Source: [Eubacterium] cellulosolvens LD2006 | Lineage (GTDB): Bacteria; Bacillota; Clostridia; Lachnospirales; Lachnospiraceae | NCBI RefSeq assembly: GCF_000621585.1 | Contig: NZ_JHXY01000006.1 | Span: 186,001 to 250,000, forward strand | Length of the DNA: 64,000 nucleotides | Direction: 5' to 3' | Shown here: positions 25,841 to 34,384 of the stretch, one piece after another | How positions within the stretch are numbered: position 1 is the stretch's first letter | Layout of the letters: each line of letters starts with the position of its first letter | Position numbers and translations under genes: made by a program | Notes under the pieces: generated by a model | Seen by the model: only the letters and a program-made list of their open reading frames with translations | Database searches by the model: none | Told to the model about the DNA's origin: nothing

Positions 25841-27307
25841 TTATTTTTCCTCCCCGATCCGTCTGTAAATAAACTTTAGATCCGCAAATTCCACCAGATC
25901 GCCGTCACGGAGGACATAGAGCTCGCCGCTCTGCAGAATCTCTCCGTTCAGACGTGTTCCGTTTCTCGAATTCTGATCCTCGATCCGATAAGTTTCCCCG
26001 TCCCAGAGCATCCGGGCATGAATCCTGCTGACTGCTGCCGAGGACAGCACCAGATCCGCAGCCCTCCGGCTCTTGCCAATCAATATACTGTCATTTTCCA
26101 GCGCAATCACCGATTTCCCGAATTCCGGCTGCGGAATCAGAATTGCCTTTTCCCTGTCCGCAAGTCGCGGCACCGCTTTCCGCTCCCCCAGAGAGACTGT
26201 CTCGTAAGATCCGTCTTCATCCGGGACGTCTCCCTCGCAGTCCGTATACGCATTTACGCCGACTGTGGAGTGCGATCTTCCCACGCTCAGTTCCGATAGA
26301 CCGCTCCCGACATTCGTATCCTCCGTCTCAGCCATCCGGGCGCCCTCTGCCTCATCCCGGTCCATCTCCTCCAGGATTTCCATCTCCATCCATTCCTCGC
26401 CGAGCAGTTCCTCCAGAGAGACATCCTCGTCCGGATCTTCATCCCTCCGTTTGTTCCACCACATGAGAAAGCGCTCCGACAGTCGGCGTTTCTCTCTTTC
26501 TTCCTTTTCCTTTCTTTTCTTCTTCTCCCTTTGAGCCCCGTGTCTTGCGAAGAAACGATGCAGGCTTCTCTCTTCCGTCGTTTCTTTCTTCGCTCTTTTT
26601 CTATCACTCTTTCTATTCTTCTCCTCCGACTCGCCGTCCGCTTCGAAAAAAAGCTTTTCTGCATCCGGCGCAGTTTCCTCCATCTGCTCTTCCACCGGTT
26701 CCTCCCCGGCCTCTTTTGCTGTAGGTTCCGCAGACTGCCCGCATTCCCGCAAAAGATGAAGAAAAATATCCGCCGTGAGATTTTCACCGGCCGAAATCCG
26801 GTAGAACTCATAACCAAGAAAAACCGCTCGCCGGTCGCCGTGATCCAGAAGTTGAAGAAGGTACTCTCCGAGGGCCTTCAGCTGTTCCCGGAAGGATTCA
26901 TCGCTCTCCGGATAATAACAGAACCGGATTTCTTTCCGGGCCGGATCCATATACATATATTCCGGCCGGAGCATCAGACCGCCCGGGTCCAGCAGATAAT
27001 CCGAAAGCTGCTCCATCGCCTCATAGATCGATCGGAATAACAATTCCAGAAGCTCCGCGCTCACCTTTTTGTACTCCAACACACTCTGAAAGGTCTGTCT
27101 CGATGTCACATCGAAGTAAAACAGACGTTTTCCGTCCATCTCATGTACGCAGCATTTCAGAAACCCGGGAATTTCATTCGTCGTAATCATTTTTATCTGA
27201 TACGCGTCCGGAGGAAGAGCCTCCCCCTCTGACAGGATCAGATAATTCCCATACATCTCTCTTCTGTATACAGCCTTCAATTTCCTCCATCCTTCCCCGT
27301 CCACCAT
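25841..27307 (-). CDS. DUF6382/FHA-domain protein of the Tad cluster
   Basis: A 488-residue protein. The N-terminal ~190 residues resemble the DUF6382 domain found next to FHA domains in Lachnospiraceae. A highly charged linker follows (Lys/Arg/Glu runs, about residues 220-300). The C-terminal 90 residues form an FHA phosphothreonine-binding domain: ILIGKSRRAADLVL, VSRIHARMLW and DQNSRNGTRLNG, with the Ser, Arg and Asn residues that contact phosphothreonine. The start is uncertain: ATG at 27307 follows GAAGGTGGG, but an upstream TTG is open. It closes the Tad gene row and suggests control of the pilus by Ser/Thr phosphorylation, as an inference. Confidence 0.8.
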   Translation of the reverse strand: MVDGEGWRKLKAVYRREMYGNYLILSEGEALPPDAYQIKMITTNEIPGFLKCCVHEMDGKRLFYFDVTSRQTFQSVLEYKKVSAELLELLFRSIYEAMEQLSDYLLDPGGLMLRPEYMYMDPARKEIRFCYYPESDESFREQLKALGEYLLQLLDHGDRRAVFLGYEFYRISAGENLTADIFLHLLRECGQSAEPTAKEAGEEPVEEQMEETAPDAEKLFFEADGESEEKNRKSDRKRAKKETTEERSLHRFFARHGAQREKKKRKEKEEREKRRLSERFLMWWNKRRDEDPDEDVSLEELLGEEWMEMEILEEMDRDEAEGARMAETEDTNVGSGLSELSVGRSHSTVGVNAYTDCEGDVPDEDGSYETVSLGERKAVPRLADREKAILIPQPEFGKSVIALENDSILIGKSRRAADLVLSSAAVSRIHARMLWDGETYRIEDQNSRNGTRLNGEILQSGELYVLRDGDLVEFADLKFIYRRIGEEK

Positions 27308-27329
27308 CCCACCTTCATCCGTCTGCAAG

Positions 27330-27385
27330 TATAGCCGTTTTTAAATGATTCGTCTGCCCGAACAGCACGCATCAGAAAGTCTCTC
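27330..27385 (-). repeat. Dispersed repeat R, copy R4
   Basis: Minus-strand order TTTCTGATGCGTGCTGTTCG, GGCAGACGAATC, ATTTAAAAACGGC. The 5' part closely matches R2 (CTGATACGTGCTATTCGG); the internal GTATTTCGCCG segment is missing. It sits between the second TadE-like gene and the FHA gene. Confidence 0.5.
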
Positions 27386-27414
27386 CGCAGCCCGTCTCAA
27401 ACCTGTCCTGCAAT

Positions 27415-27900
27415 TCATCCGTCTCCAAACAGTTTTCTCTTCCAGCTCCCCGCCTCCCGGATTCTCTCTGCCGGTCTCTGAAGGAGCAGTCGCACGTCTG
27501 TCCGGTACCGGAAAATCCCTGTCTGAAGCATCGGAAACCGCTGCCCCCAAAAAGACACGTCCGCCTCGCCGCCGTCTGCGCGGACAGAGACAGACGGACG
27601 TGTCCCCGGCACCGGCTGATCCGTGATCCGTTTCCCCGCGTGAATCACTGCATTTTCTGTTCCGCTCTGCCCGGCCTCTGTTCTGTTCAATGCTGTCAGT
27701 GCGCATTCCCACGCAGTCATTTCATACCAGTTTCGATTATGCACAAAAAAGAAAAGTACCAGCAGCAGAGCCGTCATCATGACCGTACAGGGCACAATCA
27801 CCGCGGCCTCGACCGTCAGAAAACCGCCGGACAGCGCCTGCCGCTTTTCGTTCATTTCCTTCGTATTCATGAACCCTTTCCTGTTCATTTCGTCGCGCAT
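27415..27900 (-). CDS. TadE-like minor pilin
   Basis: A 161-residue protein with a charged 25-residue leader and the prepilin cleavage motif G|FLTVE (Glu at +5) followed by a hydrophobic helix (AAVIVPCTVMMTALLLVLFF). This is the TadE/TadF architecture of pseudopilins in Tad pili. The C-terminal half is small and Arg-rich, with no recognised domain. The start at 27900 is set by CGGAGGATGAATC, 15 bp after the prepilin-peptidase gene. It is probably processed by one of the two prepilin peptidases here. Confidence 0.8.
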   Translation of the reverse strand: MRDEMNRKGFMNTKEMNEKRQALSGGFLTVEAAVIVPCTVMMTALLLVLFFFVHNRNWYEMTAWECALTALNRTEAGQSGTENAVIHAGKRITDQPVPGTRPSVSVRADGGEADVSFWGQRFPMLQTGIFRYRTDVRLLLQRPAERIREAGSWKRKLFGDG

Positions 27901-27914
27901 GATTCATCCTCCGT

Positions 27915-28373
27915 TTATATCTGCAGACAACTGCTGACCGCACACACGACACTCCACGAGAGGTACCCGGCTGTCAGGAACGGAAGAAAGGGATATACCC
28001 GGTTCTTTTTTCCGCGGGTACAGGCCTCCCGGATCAGTCCCCAGATACAGACATATACCAGACCTGCCAGCGTTGCCATCGCCGCCGCTCCGGTTCCGCA
28101 GCACGCGCCAAGAGCAATCACAGCCAGTCCGTCTCCTGTCCCGATCTTCTGTCCGGACAAAAGCGCCGTGAGAACAAGAATCAGTCCGGGCAGCGCTGAC
28201 AGCAGACAACTTCCGGGTGCGCTCCCCTGACAGAAACACCGGAATAAGAAACCGGCCATTCCGGTTGCAATCGTCAGCCACAGGCATATTTCCCTCTTTT
28301 TCAAATCCTGCCGGGTATTGAACACAAGCATGACCAACGCTCCGGACACGGGGATCCAGTTTTCATTCACCAT
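27915..28373 (-). CDS. Type IV prepilin peptidase (A24), second copy
   Basis: A 152-residue polytopic membrane aspartic protease. The two catalytic aspartates are in NTRQDLKKREI (near the start) and in GTGDGLAV, the GxGD motif. It cleaves the short leader of Flp-type prepilins at the inner membrane face. The start at 28373 follows GAGGGAGAAGA and overlaps the end of the upstream TadE-like gene by 11 bp, indicating translational coupling. A second A24 peptidase opens the same operon (35423-35971). Confidence 0.85.
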   Translation of the reverse strand: MVNENWIPVSGALVMLVFNTRQDLKKREICLWLTIATGMAGFLFRCFCQGSAPGSCLLSALPGLILVLTALLSGQKIGTGDGLAVIALGACCGTGAAAMATLAGLVYVCIWGLIREACTRGKKNRVYPFLPFLTAGYLSWSVVCAVSSCLQI

Positions 28374-29181
28374 TCTTCTTCTCCCTCGCTGCACACCGGC
28401 TGCACTCACGAAGTCCCGCCACTTCCGACTCTGGCACCAGCCTCACCTTTCTCACAAGTCCGCTGCAGTGCGCATCATTGTGGTAGCAGGTTCCGTCTGC
28501 CGCTACGTAAACCACTGCGTTTGCGGCCCCGTTTCCCGCGCATTTCTCACAGGCGTGATACCTGCGTCCTTCTGCGTTTCGAAGAGAGGACAGGCTTCCT
28601 TTGGACACTGCCTCGACCGACAGCGCGATGTGCGTGCAGTCCGCGTGGGTATGATATACGCTCTCGTGTTCCGTCACCAGAACCAGTCGTTCGCTGCTCC
28701 CGCTGTCTCCGGCTTGATCCGGACTTCCGGCGTCGCCCGACCAGACTCTGACTCTTCCCCTGCAGGGAATGCTGACGGCGGGAATCGGCACAGGAAACCA
28801 TTGCACGCGGTAAACAACCGGTTCTATGAGATCCACATATCTGTCCCCGGCCGGCTCCTCCGCCCCCTGAACAGCCGCGATCCGCTCCGCCTCCTGTCCC
28901 AGCCTCATCTGCGCATCGCTGTACGCTCCGAAAAGATCCATCATGCAGATCAGACTGACCACACAGAGAAAAAACAGCGGGACGACCCAGGCAGCCTCCA
29001 CCGTCAGACTCGCCCCGGCTGCAGATCTGCGCACATTTTTTCTGCAGAAAAACAAAAGCCTACGCCTCTGCATTCTTTCGAATAAGGGAAACCGTCGCGC
29101 TTTTCTCAGGATATTCCCGGTGGTTGCTCTGGCAGAAGCACTTTTCACTCGTATCTTTTCATCATCTTTCATCTCACCCAC
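28363..29181 (-). CDS. TadE-like pilin with two C-terminal Cys/His metal-binding motifs
   Basis: A 272-residue protein. After an Arg-rich leader comes A|SLTVE (Glu at +5) and a hydrophobic helix (AAWVVPLFFLCVVSLICMM), as in TadE. The C-terminal ~100 residues hold two copies of a pattern His-x3-Cys...Cys-x2-Cys: YHTHADCTHIA...HACEKC and CYHNDAHCSGL...LRECSRC. The second has the spacing of Ada-type zinc motifs (YHxxxCxxL...GxxxCxxC). Start is placed at GTG 29181, 6 nt after AAAGGAGGGA; ATG 29172 is the alternative. Exported Cys/His pairs suggest metal binding or substrate contact at the pilus. Confidence 0.78.
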   Translation of the reverse strand: MGEMKDDEKIRVKSASARATTGNILRKARRFPLFERMQRRRLLFFCRKNVRRSAAGASLTVEAAWVVPLFFLCVVSLICMMDLFGAYSDAQMRLGQEAERIAAVQGAEEPAGDRYVDLIEPVVYRVQWFPVPIPAVSIPCRGRVRVWSGDAGSPDQAGDSGSSERLVLVTEHESVYHTHADCTHIALSVEAVSKGSLSSLRNAEGRRYHACEKCAGNGAANAVVYVAADGTCYHNDAHCSGLVRKVRLVPESEVAGLRECSRCAAREKKNGE

Positions 29182-29246
29182 GCCACATCCCTCCTTTCTG
29201 CAGAATAAATGTACACAGATCAATTTGTGCTTCCCTGCGGATTCGC

Positions 29247-30683
29247 TCAGCCCTTCATGTCGTATCCGAATGCCCGCCTGGTAGAATAATCTCTTCCGCA
29301 GATATCCGCGTGCAGCTCGACTTCCATCGCGTCCACACAGCAGTCGAGTGAAAAACCGCCTCTTCCTGACGCACGCATATTGAGCTCAACAAGATCCATC
29401 AGAGCGCTGAGAAGTTCCCGTCCGTCCACCTTCATCAGAAGAATCCGCAGATAGTCCCGGTAACTTAATCCCGCGTCGCCATCTCCTGTCCTTACCCCGA
29501 CGCTCCCTAGTCCGGCGAGTTCGCCGAGTTCCAGTTTCCAGTCCGCGTCAGATTTGACCAGAGGAACCTTTCCTCCGTTTACAAGACTCCGCAGATCCAT
29601 GACCGCCTCGCCGTACGCCCACGAACACTTCAGCGCAAAGGAGACCGCCGGCGCCGCCTCCGGCGTAAGAGACGCGGCGGCCATCGACGCGGCGAGAAGA
29701 TCCGCCTCCCGTCCTTTCGACGGATTCGTCAGCAGATAGAGCAGGTTCGACGCCTCCCGGATTTTCAAAAGATCCAGGAGAACTTCCCGCAAGTTTTCCC
29801 GGTCCGTTCCCCGGCGTTTGATCCCGTATTCGATCTGACAGACTGCGCCGGCCTCGCTCGCGTCGTCCGTGTAACAGCAGAAATCATCCATCAGATATCT
29901 GCGGAGCCAGGACGAAGCGTCACCGCTGCCGCCTTCCCATCCCGTCGGCCGCATACCGATCCCGCACTTCAGCGCGCGGCAACCTGCAAGGTTCTCTTTC
30001 GCGATTGTTCCGGACGGAATCTTTCCGACATCCGGAAAAACCAGTGCCAGCAGCCCTCTCTTTTTCAGATTTGTAACGGCCTGTATCGGATTCCGGAAAT
30101 CAGCCGGAAGGGCCGGACGCTCATCCTCGCCGCACTCCACATAAAATGCATCTGCCCGCGAAGGGGTGATGCCCGCCCTCTGTTCCAGAATGTCCCGGAC
30201 AGACGCGCCGTCTCTCTCTGTTTTTTCCCGAAGTCTGTACAGTGAACCTTTGGACAGCTGCAGTTTCTCCTGCTGACAGACCTGTCTCTCAAACGCCGCT
30301 CCTCCAAGATCCGTCGCCAGAACCAGCCCGGTGACGGAGGACTCGTGCCGGCAGACGCAGAGATCAGTCAGTCCCGCGCCGCCGTCCGATGGAACAGCGA
30401 CAAGTTCCGCGTCCCTTACGATGCGCTTCAGGATCGGACCCATTTTCCAATCCGGGCCGCCCTTTCCGGCGTCCAGAAAGAGCAGACCATACCTGTCAAA
30501 AAGCTCCCTGTCGTATCCGGCAAACGCAGAGTAAAGCCCCTCCTCTGCCGCCATCTGCATAGAAACCCTTCCGGCCGCGATCCGGACCGAGTAGAATCCG
30601 GCCGCAATCAGTGAGAGCATCACGAGAAGCACCAGGCTCATATACAGCGTGATCCCCGCCCCGCAGAGCTTCCCCCTCTTCAT
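29247..30683 (-). CDS. DUF5702-type Tad pilus protein
   Basis: A 478-residue protein with an N-terminal membrane helix (ITLYMSLVLLVMLSLIAAGF) and a long extracytoplasmic domain, consistent with the DUF5702 proteins that accompany Tad genes in Lachnospiraceae and with TadG-like roles in anchoring or shaping the pilus. Its start overlaps the flp stop codon by one base (TGATG), so the two are translationally coupled. No catalytic motif is seen. There are few cysteines; those around CCYTDD and SLDCCVDAM may pair outside the cell. Confidence 0.75.
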   Translation of the reverse strand: MKRGKLCGAGITLYMSLVLLVMLSLIAAGFYSVRIAAGRVSMQMAAEEGLYSAFAGYDRELFDRYGLLFLDAGKGGPDWKMGPILKRIVRDAELVAVPSDGGAGLTDLCVCRHESSVTGLVLATDLGGAAFERQVCQQEKLQLSKGSLYRLREKTERDGASVRDILEQRAGITPSRADAFYVECGEDERPALPADFRNPIQAVTNLKKRGLLALVFPDVGKIPSGTIAKENLAGCRALKCGIGMRPTGWEGGSGDASSWLRRYLMDDFCCYTDDASEAGAVCQIEYGIKRRGTDRENLREVLLDLLKIREASNLLYLLTNPSKGREADLLAASMAAASLTPEAAPAVSFALKCSWAYGEAVMDLRSLVNGGKVPLVKSDADWKLELGELAGLGSVGVRTGDGDAGLSYRDYLRILLMKVDGRELLSALMDLVELNMRASGRGGFSLDCCVDAMEVELHADICGRDYSTRRAFGYDMKG

Positions 30684-30853
30684 CAGATGCTGTTTCCCTG
30701 ACTTGTGATCTTGTCCAGGATCGAGGAAACCAGCGCAGTGAGCTGGCTCTTAAAAATAATAACCAGTCCGATCAACACAACAATCAGCAGTACGATTTCA
30801 ACAGTCGAAATAGCATCTTCCTCTTTGATAAAATTCAGAAACAGTTGTCTCAT
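30683..30853 (-). CDS. flp: Flp-type major pilin
   Basis: A 56-residue prepilin: leader of 14 residues ending EEDA, cleavage before ISTVE (Glu at +5), then a 20-residue hydrophobic helix (IVLLIVVLIGLVIIF) and a short tail. This is the class IVb (Flp) pilin pattern. The start at 30853 is set by GGAAAGGAGAACAAAT. It would be cleaved by the A24 peptidases of this operon, polymerised by TadA/B/C and displayed as the pilus shaft. It is the only Flp-sized pilin in the window. An F1 repeat lies just upstream, between tadC and flp. Confidence 0.9.
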   Translation of the reverse strand: MRQLFLNFIKEEDAISTVEIVLLIVVLIGLVIIFKSQLTALVSSILDKITSQGNSI

Positions 30854-30919
30854 ATTTGTTCTCCTTTCCTTCTCCATTCTGTTTGCGCGAGTGCGCATCC
30901 CAACGGACTGCATCTCCTC

Positions 30920-31035
30920 ATCCCCTCCATCTCACCGGCGATCACAGTGGACGAGAGGCGTACGGGCAGAACCGCGTCAGAGACCTCCTCCATCTGCGAG
31001 TCCGCCTCTTTCGCGGAGCGTTTTGTGTTATGGAA
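30920..31035. repeat. Dispersed repeat F1, copy B
   Basis: Shares CATCCCCTC, GGGCAGAACCGCGT, CATCTGCGAG and, 16 nt later, AGCGTTTTGTGTTATGGAA with copy A; the right-hand hairpin is missing because the copy runs into the 3' end of the tadC gene. It lies inside the Tad operon in the tadC-flp gap. Confidence 0.65.
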
Positions 31036-31036
31036 C

Positions 31037-32245
31037 TCAGAAGGTCAGCAGCGCCGGCACCATGATTATGACCAGTACAATCAGCAGCATCAGTCCCATC
31101 GGGAGTATCATCCGCACAGCTGCTTTTTCACCCAGAACTCTGGCCCGCCGCTTCCTGTTCTCAAACGCCTCCTGCGTCTCTTCCTCTAAGAGTTCCGAAA
31201 GTCTTGCTCCGCCTTTCATCTGACTCTGCGCCAGAAGAAGCGCAAGTTTTTTGTACTCCGCTGTTCCGCACCGCTCTCCGTAACGCGTATAGGCATCCTG
31301 CTCCAGCACACCGTTCTCCATCTCGTAACAGCATCTCGCGACCTCGGGCTGGATTCTGGCTATTTTTTTCATCGCCTGTCTCAGACTGAGCCCCGCCGCG
31401 GTGTACAGCTGAAGCTGACTGACGATCTCCGGATACCGGCGGGTCAGCTCTTCTCTGTATTTCTGTTCCCTCTCCTCCTTTCTGCTTTTTCTGACAGATA
31501 CGGATCCCAGCACAAGAATCAGGATCAGAGCACTGAGGATCTCTCCCTTTCCTCCCCGCTGCCGGTACCAGACCAGCGGTTCCCCGTCCAGCTGCTCCGG
31601 CAGCGACCAGCGCTTCCGGTTTCTGTTGATCTGTTCCGCCGCCTCCTGCACCTTCTCCTGAAAGGCCTCCTCCTCTCTCGAGGGATAGATGCGGATCATC
31701 TTCTCCCAGGTGAGGTTTCTGTCTCTCAGTTCCAGCCGCGCCGTCAATCGGACCGCCTGTCCCTTTGCCGGAACGCCGCCCAGAATCTTTCCGTCCCACC
31801 CAAGTATTCCCGGGTGGTCCGACGACCATATACAGTTCACCTCCGAATCTTCAAAGCTCATCGGCAGACAGAGATTCCACTCCACATGGTCCGGATCTCT
31901 GTTTTTTCCCAAAAACGTCTTTTCCAGACCGGCCGCGGTCTCCCTCAGCATACGGTCTGCCTCCTCCGGCTCTTCTGTCCGGTCAGGTATTCGCAGTTTT
32001 ACTTCATGCCGCGTTCCGTCCGCCGTCTCGGCCTCCAGCTCAACTTCCTCTCCGGCGTTTTCCCTGCTGTTTTTGTCAAGCATCCGGATCTGTGTTCTCT
32101 CTCCATCCCGCACATCCACAACCGTGAGCGCGAGACACACGGCCAGACCAATCATCCCCGCCAGACAAAGCCTCCCGGATATTTTTCCGTGAAACCGCAG
32201 CCAGGCAACAACCAGAGCGGCCGCGACCGGCACGAGAATCTTCAC
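31037..32245 (-). CDS. tadC: TadC-like platform protein with an Ig-like insertion
   Basis: A 402-residue membrane protein. The C-terminal 150 residues carry the T2SSF fold of TadC (RRYPEIVSQLQLYTAAGLSL, then a final membrane helix). The N-terminus has two hydrophobic helices (residues 3-19 and about 25-45). A polar domain of about 170 residues follows, including SSDHPGILGWDGKILGGVPA, which resembles an atrophied bacterial Ig-like fold. TadC normally lacks this domain. It works with TadB as the inner-membrane platform rotated by TadA. The gene lies 158 bp after tadB; the gap holds a CCCCAT/ATGGGG hairpin. Confidence 0.82.
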   Translation of the reverse strand: MKILVPVAAALVVAWLRFHGKISGRLCLAGMIGLAVCLALTVVDVRDGERTQIRMLDKNSRENAGEEVELEAETADGTRHEVKLRIPDRTEEPEEADRMLRETAAGLEKTFLGKNRDPDHVEWNLCLPMSFEDSEVNCIWSSDHPGILGWDGKILGGVPAKGQAVRLTARLELRDRNLTWEKMIRIYPSREEEAFQEKVQEAAEQINRNRKRWSLPEQLDGEPLVWYRQRGGKGEILSALILILVLGSVSVRKSRKEEREQKYREELTRRYPEIVSQLQLYTAAGLSLRQAMKKIARIQPEVARCCYEMENGVLEQDAYTRYGERCGTAEYKKLALLLAQSQMKGGARLSELLEEETQEAFENRKRRARVLGEKAAVRMILPMGLMLLIVLVIIMVPALLTF

Positions 32246-32403
32246 GTTGCGCTCACCCCTTTCCTCTTCCCTTATCCCAGGTCACCACCGCCCCACCTCA
32301 GCTCCCCATCACACATGGGGATGATGCGTTTACGGGACGGCTGATCTCACGCCTGAACATCAGATCTCCATGCACATACGGCGCCGACTTTCGGACCGGA
32401 AAT

Positions 32404-33120
32404 TCAGATCTGTATATTCATGAGTTTCCTTCCGAAAAGAACGGCTCCCGTATACACGAAGAGACAGATCGTCATCACCGCAATCCCCGGCGGGTTCCCG
32501 TACATTTTTTCAATAAACCCCTGAAAGGTCAGCCGAAGATAGAGAATGATCCCCGCCGGCATAAAATTCATCAGTTTCTGCTCGTATTTCCGCGCCGCGA
32601 TCATCGTGTCGATCTCCCGCTTTGTGTCGATCTTGCCGCAGATATTTCTCCAGGTGGCCTGAAGAATCCGGTTCATATTCCCTCCGGTCCGCTTAGCGAT
32701 CAGCAGAATCTCCGCGAAATTCCGGATGTCTTCGATCCCGCTCCGCCTTCCCAGATCCATAAACAGACTCTCCACCGTTTTCTGAAAATGCATCTGCCGG
32801 AGGATCCCCTGCAGTTCCTTACAAAGGACATCGTCGCGGCCATACAGCCGTTCCAGATCCTCTGTCGCCTGCTTCACGCCGTTTTCCACGGAATAACCGG
32901 CCAACAGAGCCGTGTGAAGAGCCGACAGAAAATCCCGGAAGTGGTAGTGAAGCAATTGTCTCCTCTTCCCTGCCAGTTCTTTTCTTTTCATCCGGATGTA
33001 CAGGACAGCGATCAAAACCGCGAGAGGCGCTCCGTACCAGCTGCGGTAACAGAGCCATACCACCAGGATTCCGAGTCCGGAGCCCAAGAAAAGAGCACTC
33101 AGAAATTCCCGCCGGTTCAT
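32404..33120 (-). CDS. tadB: TadB-like platform protein
   Basis: A 238-residue protein with N-terminal helices (LSALFLGSGLGILVVWLCY), a T2SSF cytoplasmic domain (RDFLSALHTALLAGYSVENG, RRSGIEDIRNFAEILLIAKR) and C-terminal membrane helices, the TadB/GspF architecture. It pairs with TadC around the TadA ATPase. The start at 33120 is uncertain: the tadA stop and its Shine-Dalgarno (GGGAGG) lie about 20 nt upstream, and a five-codon frame between them ends in TGA overlapping this ATG. Coupled re-initiation is likely. Upstream extensions would overlap tadA by 170 bp and are rejected. Confidence 0.85.
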   Translation of the reverse strand: MNRREFLSALFLGSGLGILVVWLCYRSWYGAPLAVLIAVLYIRMKRKELAGKRRQLLHYHFRDFLSALHTALLAGYSVENGVKQATEDLERLYGRDDVLCKELQGILRQMHFQKTVESLFMDLGRRSGIEDIRNFAEILLIAKRTGGNMNRILQATWRNICGKIDTKREIDTMIAARKYEQKLMNFMPAGIILYLRLTFQGFIEKMYGNPPGIAVMTICLFVYTGAVLFGRKLMNIQI

Positions 33121-33136
33121 CCGGTAAGCCGCATAG

Positions 33137-34384
33137 TCAACCTCCCTCTCGCCGCCTGCGGTATTCCATGATTTTATCCGTGTGAAGCAATTCTCCCACT
33201 TTTTCAAGTTTTCCCTCCCGATTTCTCCGGAAAATCGTCCGGATGTCCACTTCCTGTCCGCGCATGCCCGTGATCTCTCCGATTTCTTCCACGTATCTCC
33301 ACCCGCCGGCATCCCTGCCGAGGTGAACCAGAAGATCGATCCCTGCGGCGATCTGTCTTCGTATGACAGGAACCGGCAGCTGCATACCCGCCAGCGTCAT
33401 CATCTCCAGTCTGGAAATCATATCCCGGATGCTGTTCGCGTGTGCAGTTCCGAGGCTTCCGTCGTGTCCGGTATTCAGACAGGTCAGAAAGTCCCCGGCT
33501 TCGGCACCCCGGACTTCGCCGACCACAATCCGGTCCGGCCGCATCCGCAGAGATGTTTTTATGAGATCCCTTATGGTAATCTCATGCATCCCGTCCATGT
33601 TCGCGCTCTTCGCCTCCAGCCTGACCAGATTCGGCAGGTTCTGCAGCTGAAGCTCGGCGTTATCTTCGATGGTTATGATCCTCTCCTGCGGTGGAACGGA
33701 CGAAGAGAGCGCGTTCAGGAACGTCGTTTTCCCTGTGGAAGTCCCTCCTCCGATCATGACCGAATATCTGGCCGCCACCAGCTCACACAAAAAATCCGCA
33801 GCCTCCTGTGTCAGGGTGTTTCGCTCCACCAGATCCTCCATGGTAATTGCCTCTTTCGGAAAACGGCGGATCGTGACGATCGGCCCATCCAGCGCCACCG
33901 GCTTTAAGACGATATTGACACGGCTCCCGTCCTCAAGCCTCGCGTCCGCGATCGGCCGCTGCTCGTTGACCACCCGGTTGCACCTGCCGGCAATTTCCTG
34001 CACCACATCTTCAAGCCTCTCTCTCGACCGGAAGCATTTCTCCCATCGGTGGATTTTCCCCTCTTCCTCGTAAAAAATATCCCGACTCCCGTTCACCATG
34101 ATTTCCGTGATTCCCGGATTCTCGATCAGTTCCTGCAGGACGTCCAGTCTCTGCACGGAGTAAAACAGTCTTTTCCGCAGCTCCTCTTTTTCCCGGATGG
34201 ACATCCCGCGGTTTCTGCAGTTCTCCAGCACCAGTCGGTCCAGTTCCTCCGTGAGTTCTTCATCCGACAGCTCCAGATTTTCCTCAATCATCTCCTGCAG
34301 GCGCTCACGAAGCTTCTCAAACATCGCTTCCCCGCCGGTAGGCTGCACCGGTTCTGTCATTTTCTCCGCTCTGCGTTTCTTCAT
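33137..34384 (-). CDS. tadA: Tad pilus assembly ATPase (CpaF/TadA)
   Basis: A 415-residue hexameric secretion ATPase of the CpaF family that powers pilin polymerisation from the cytoplasmic face. Walker A is GGGTSTGKTTFLNAL (about residues 210-224), the acidic Walker B region reads RIVVGEVRGAEAGDFL, and the His box is TGHDGSLGTAHA. The N-terminal domain has the EIMVNG segment. The start at 34384 overlaps the tadZ stop in ATGA, with GAGGATG upstream. Length is normal. Confidence 0.93.
   Translation of the reverse strand: MKKRRAEKMTEPVQPTGGEAMFEKLRERLQEMIEENLELSDEELTEELDRLVLENCRNRGMSIREKEELRKRLFYSVQRLDVLQELIENPGITEIMVNGSRDIFYEEEGKIHRWEKCFRSRERLEDVVQEIAGRCNRVVNEQRPIADARLEDGSRVNIVLKPVALDGPIVTIRRFPKEAITMEDLVERNTLTQEAADFLCELVAARYSVMIGGGTSTGKTTFLNALSSSVPPQERIITIEDNAELQLQNLPNLVRLEAKSANMDGMHEITIRDLIKTSLRMRPDRIVVGEVRGAEAGDFLTCLNTGHDGSLGTAHANSIRDMISRLEMMTLAGMQLPVPVIRRQIAAGIDLLVHLGRDAGGWRYVEEIGEITGMRGQEVDIRTIFRRNREGKLEKVGELLHTDKIMEYRRRREGG

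Noticed and set aside
33121-33312. Longer TadB start inside tadA
   Set aside because: It would overlap tadA by about 170 bp in another frame, with no TadB-like sequence in the extension.
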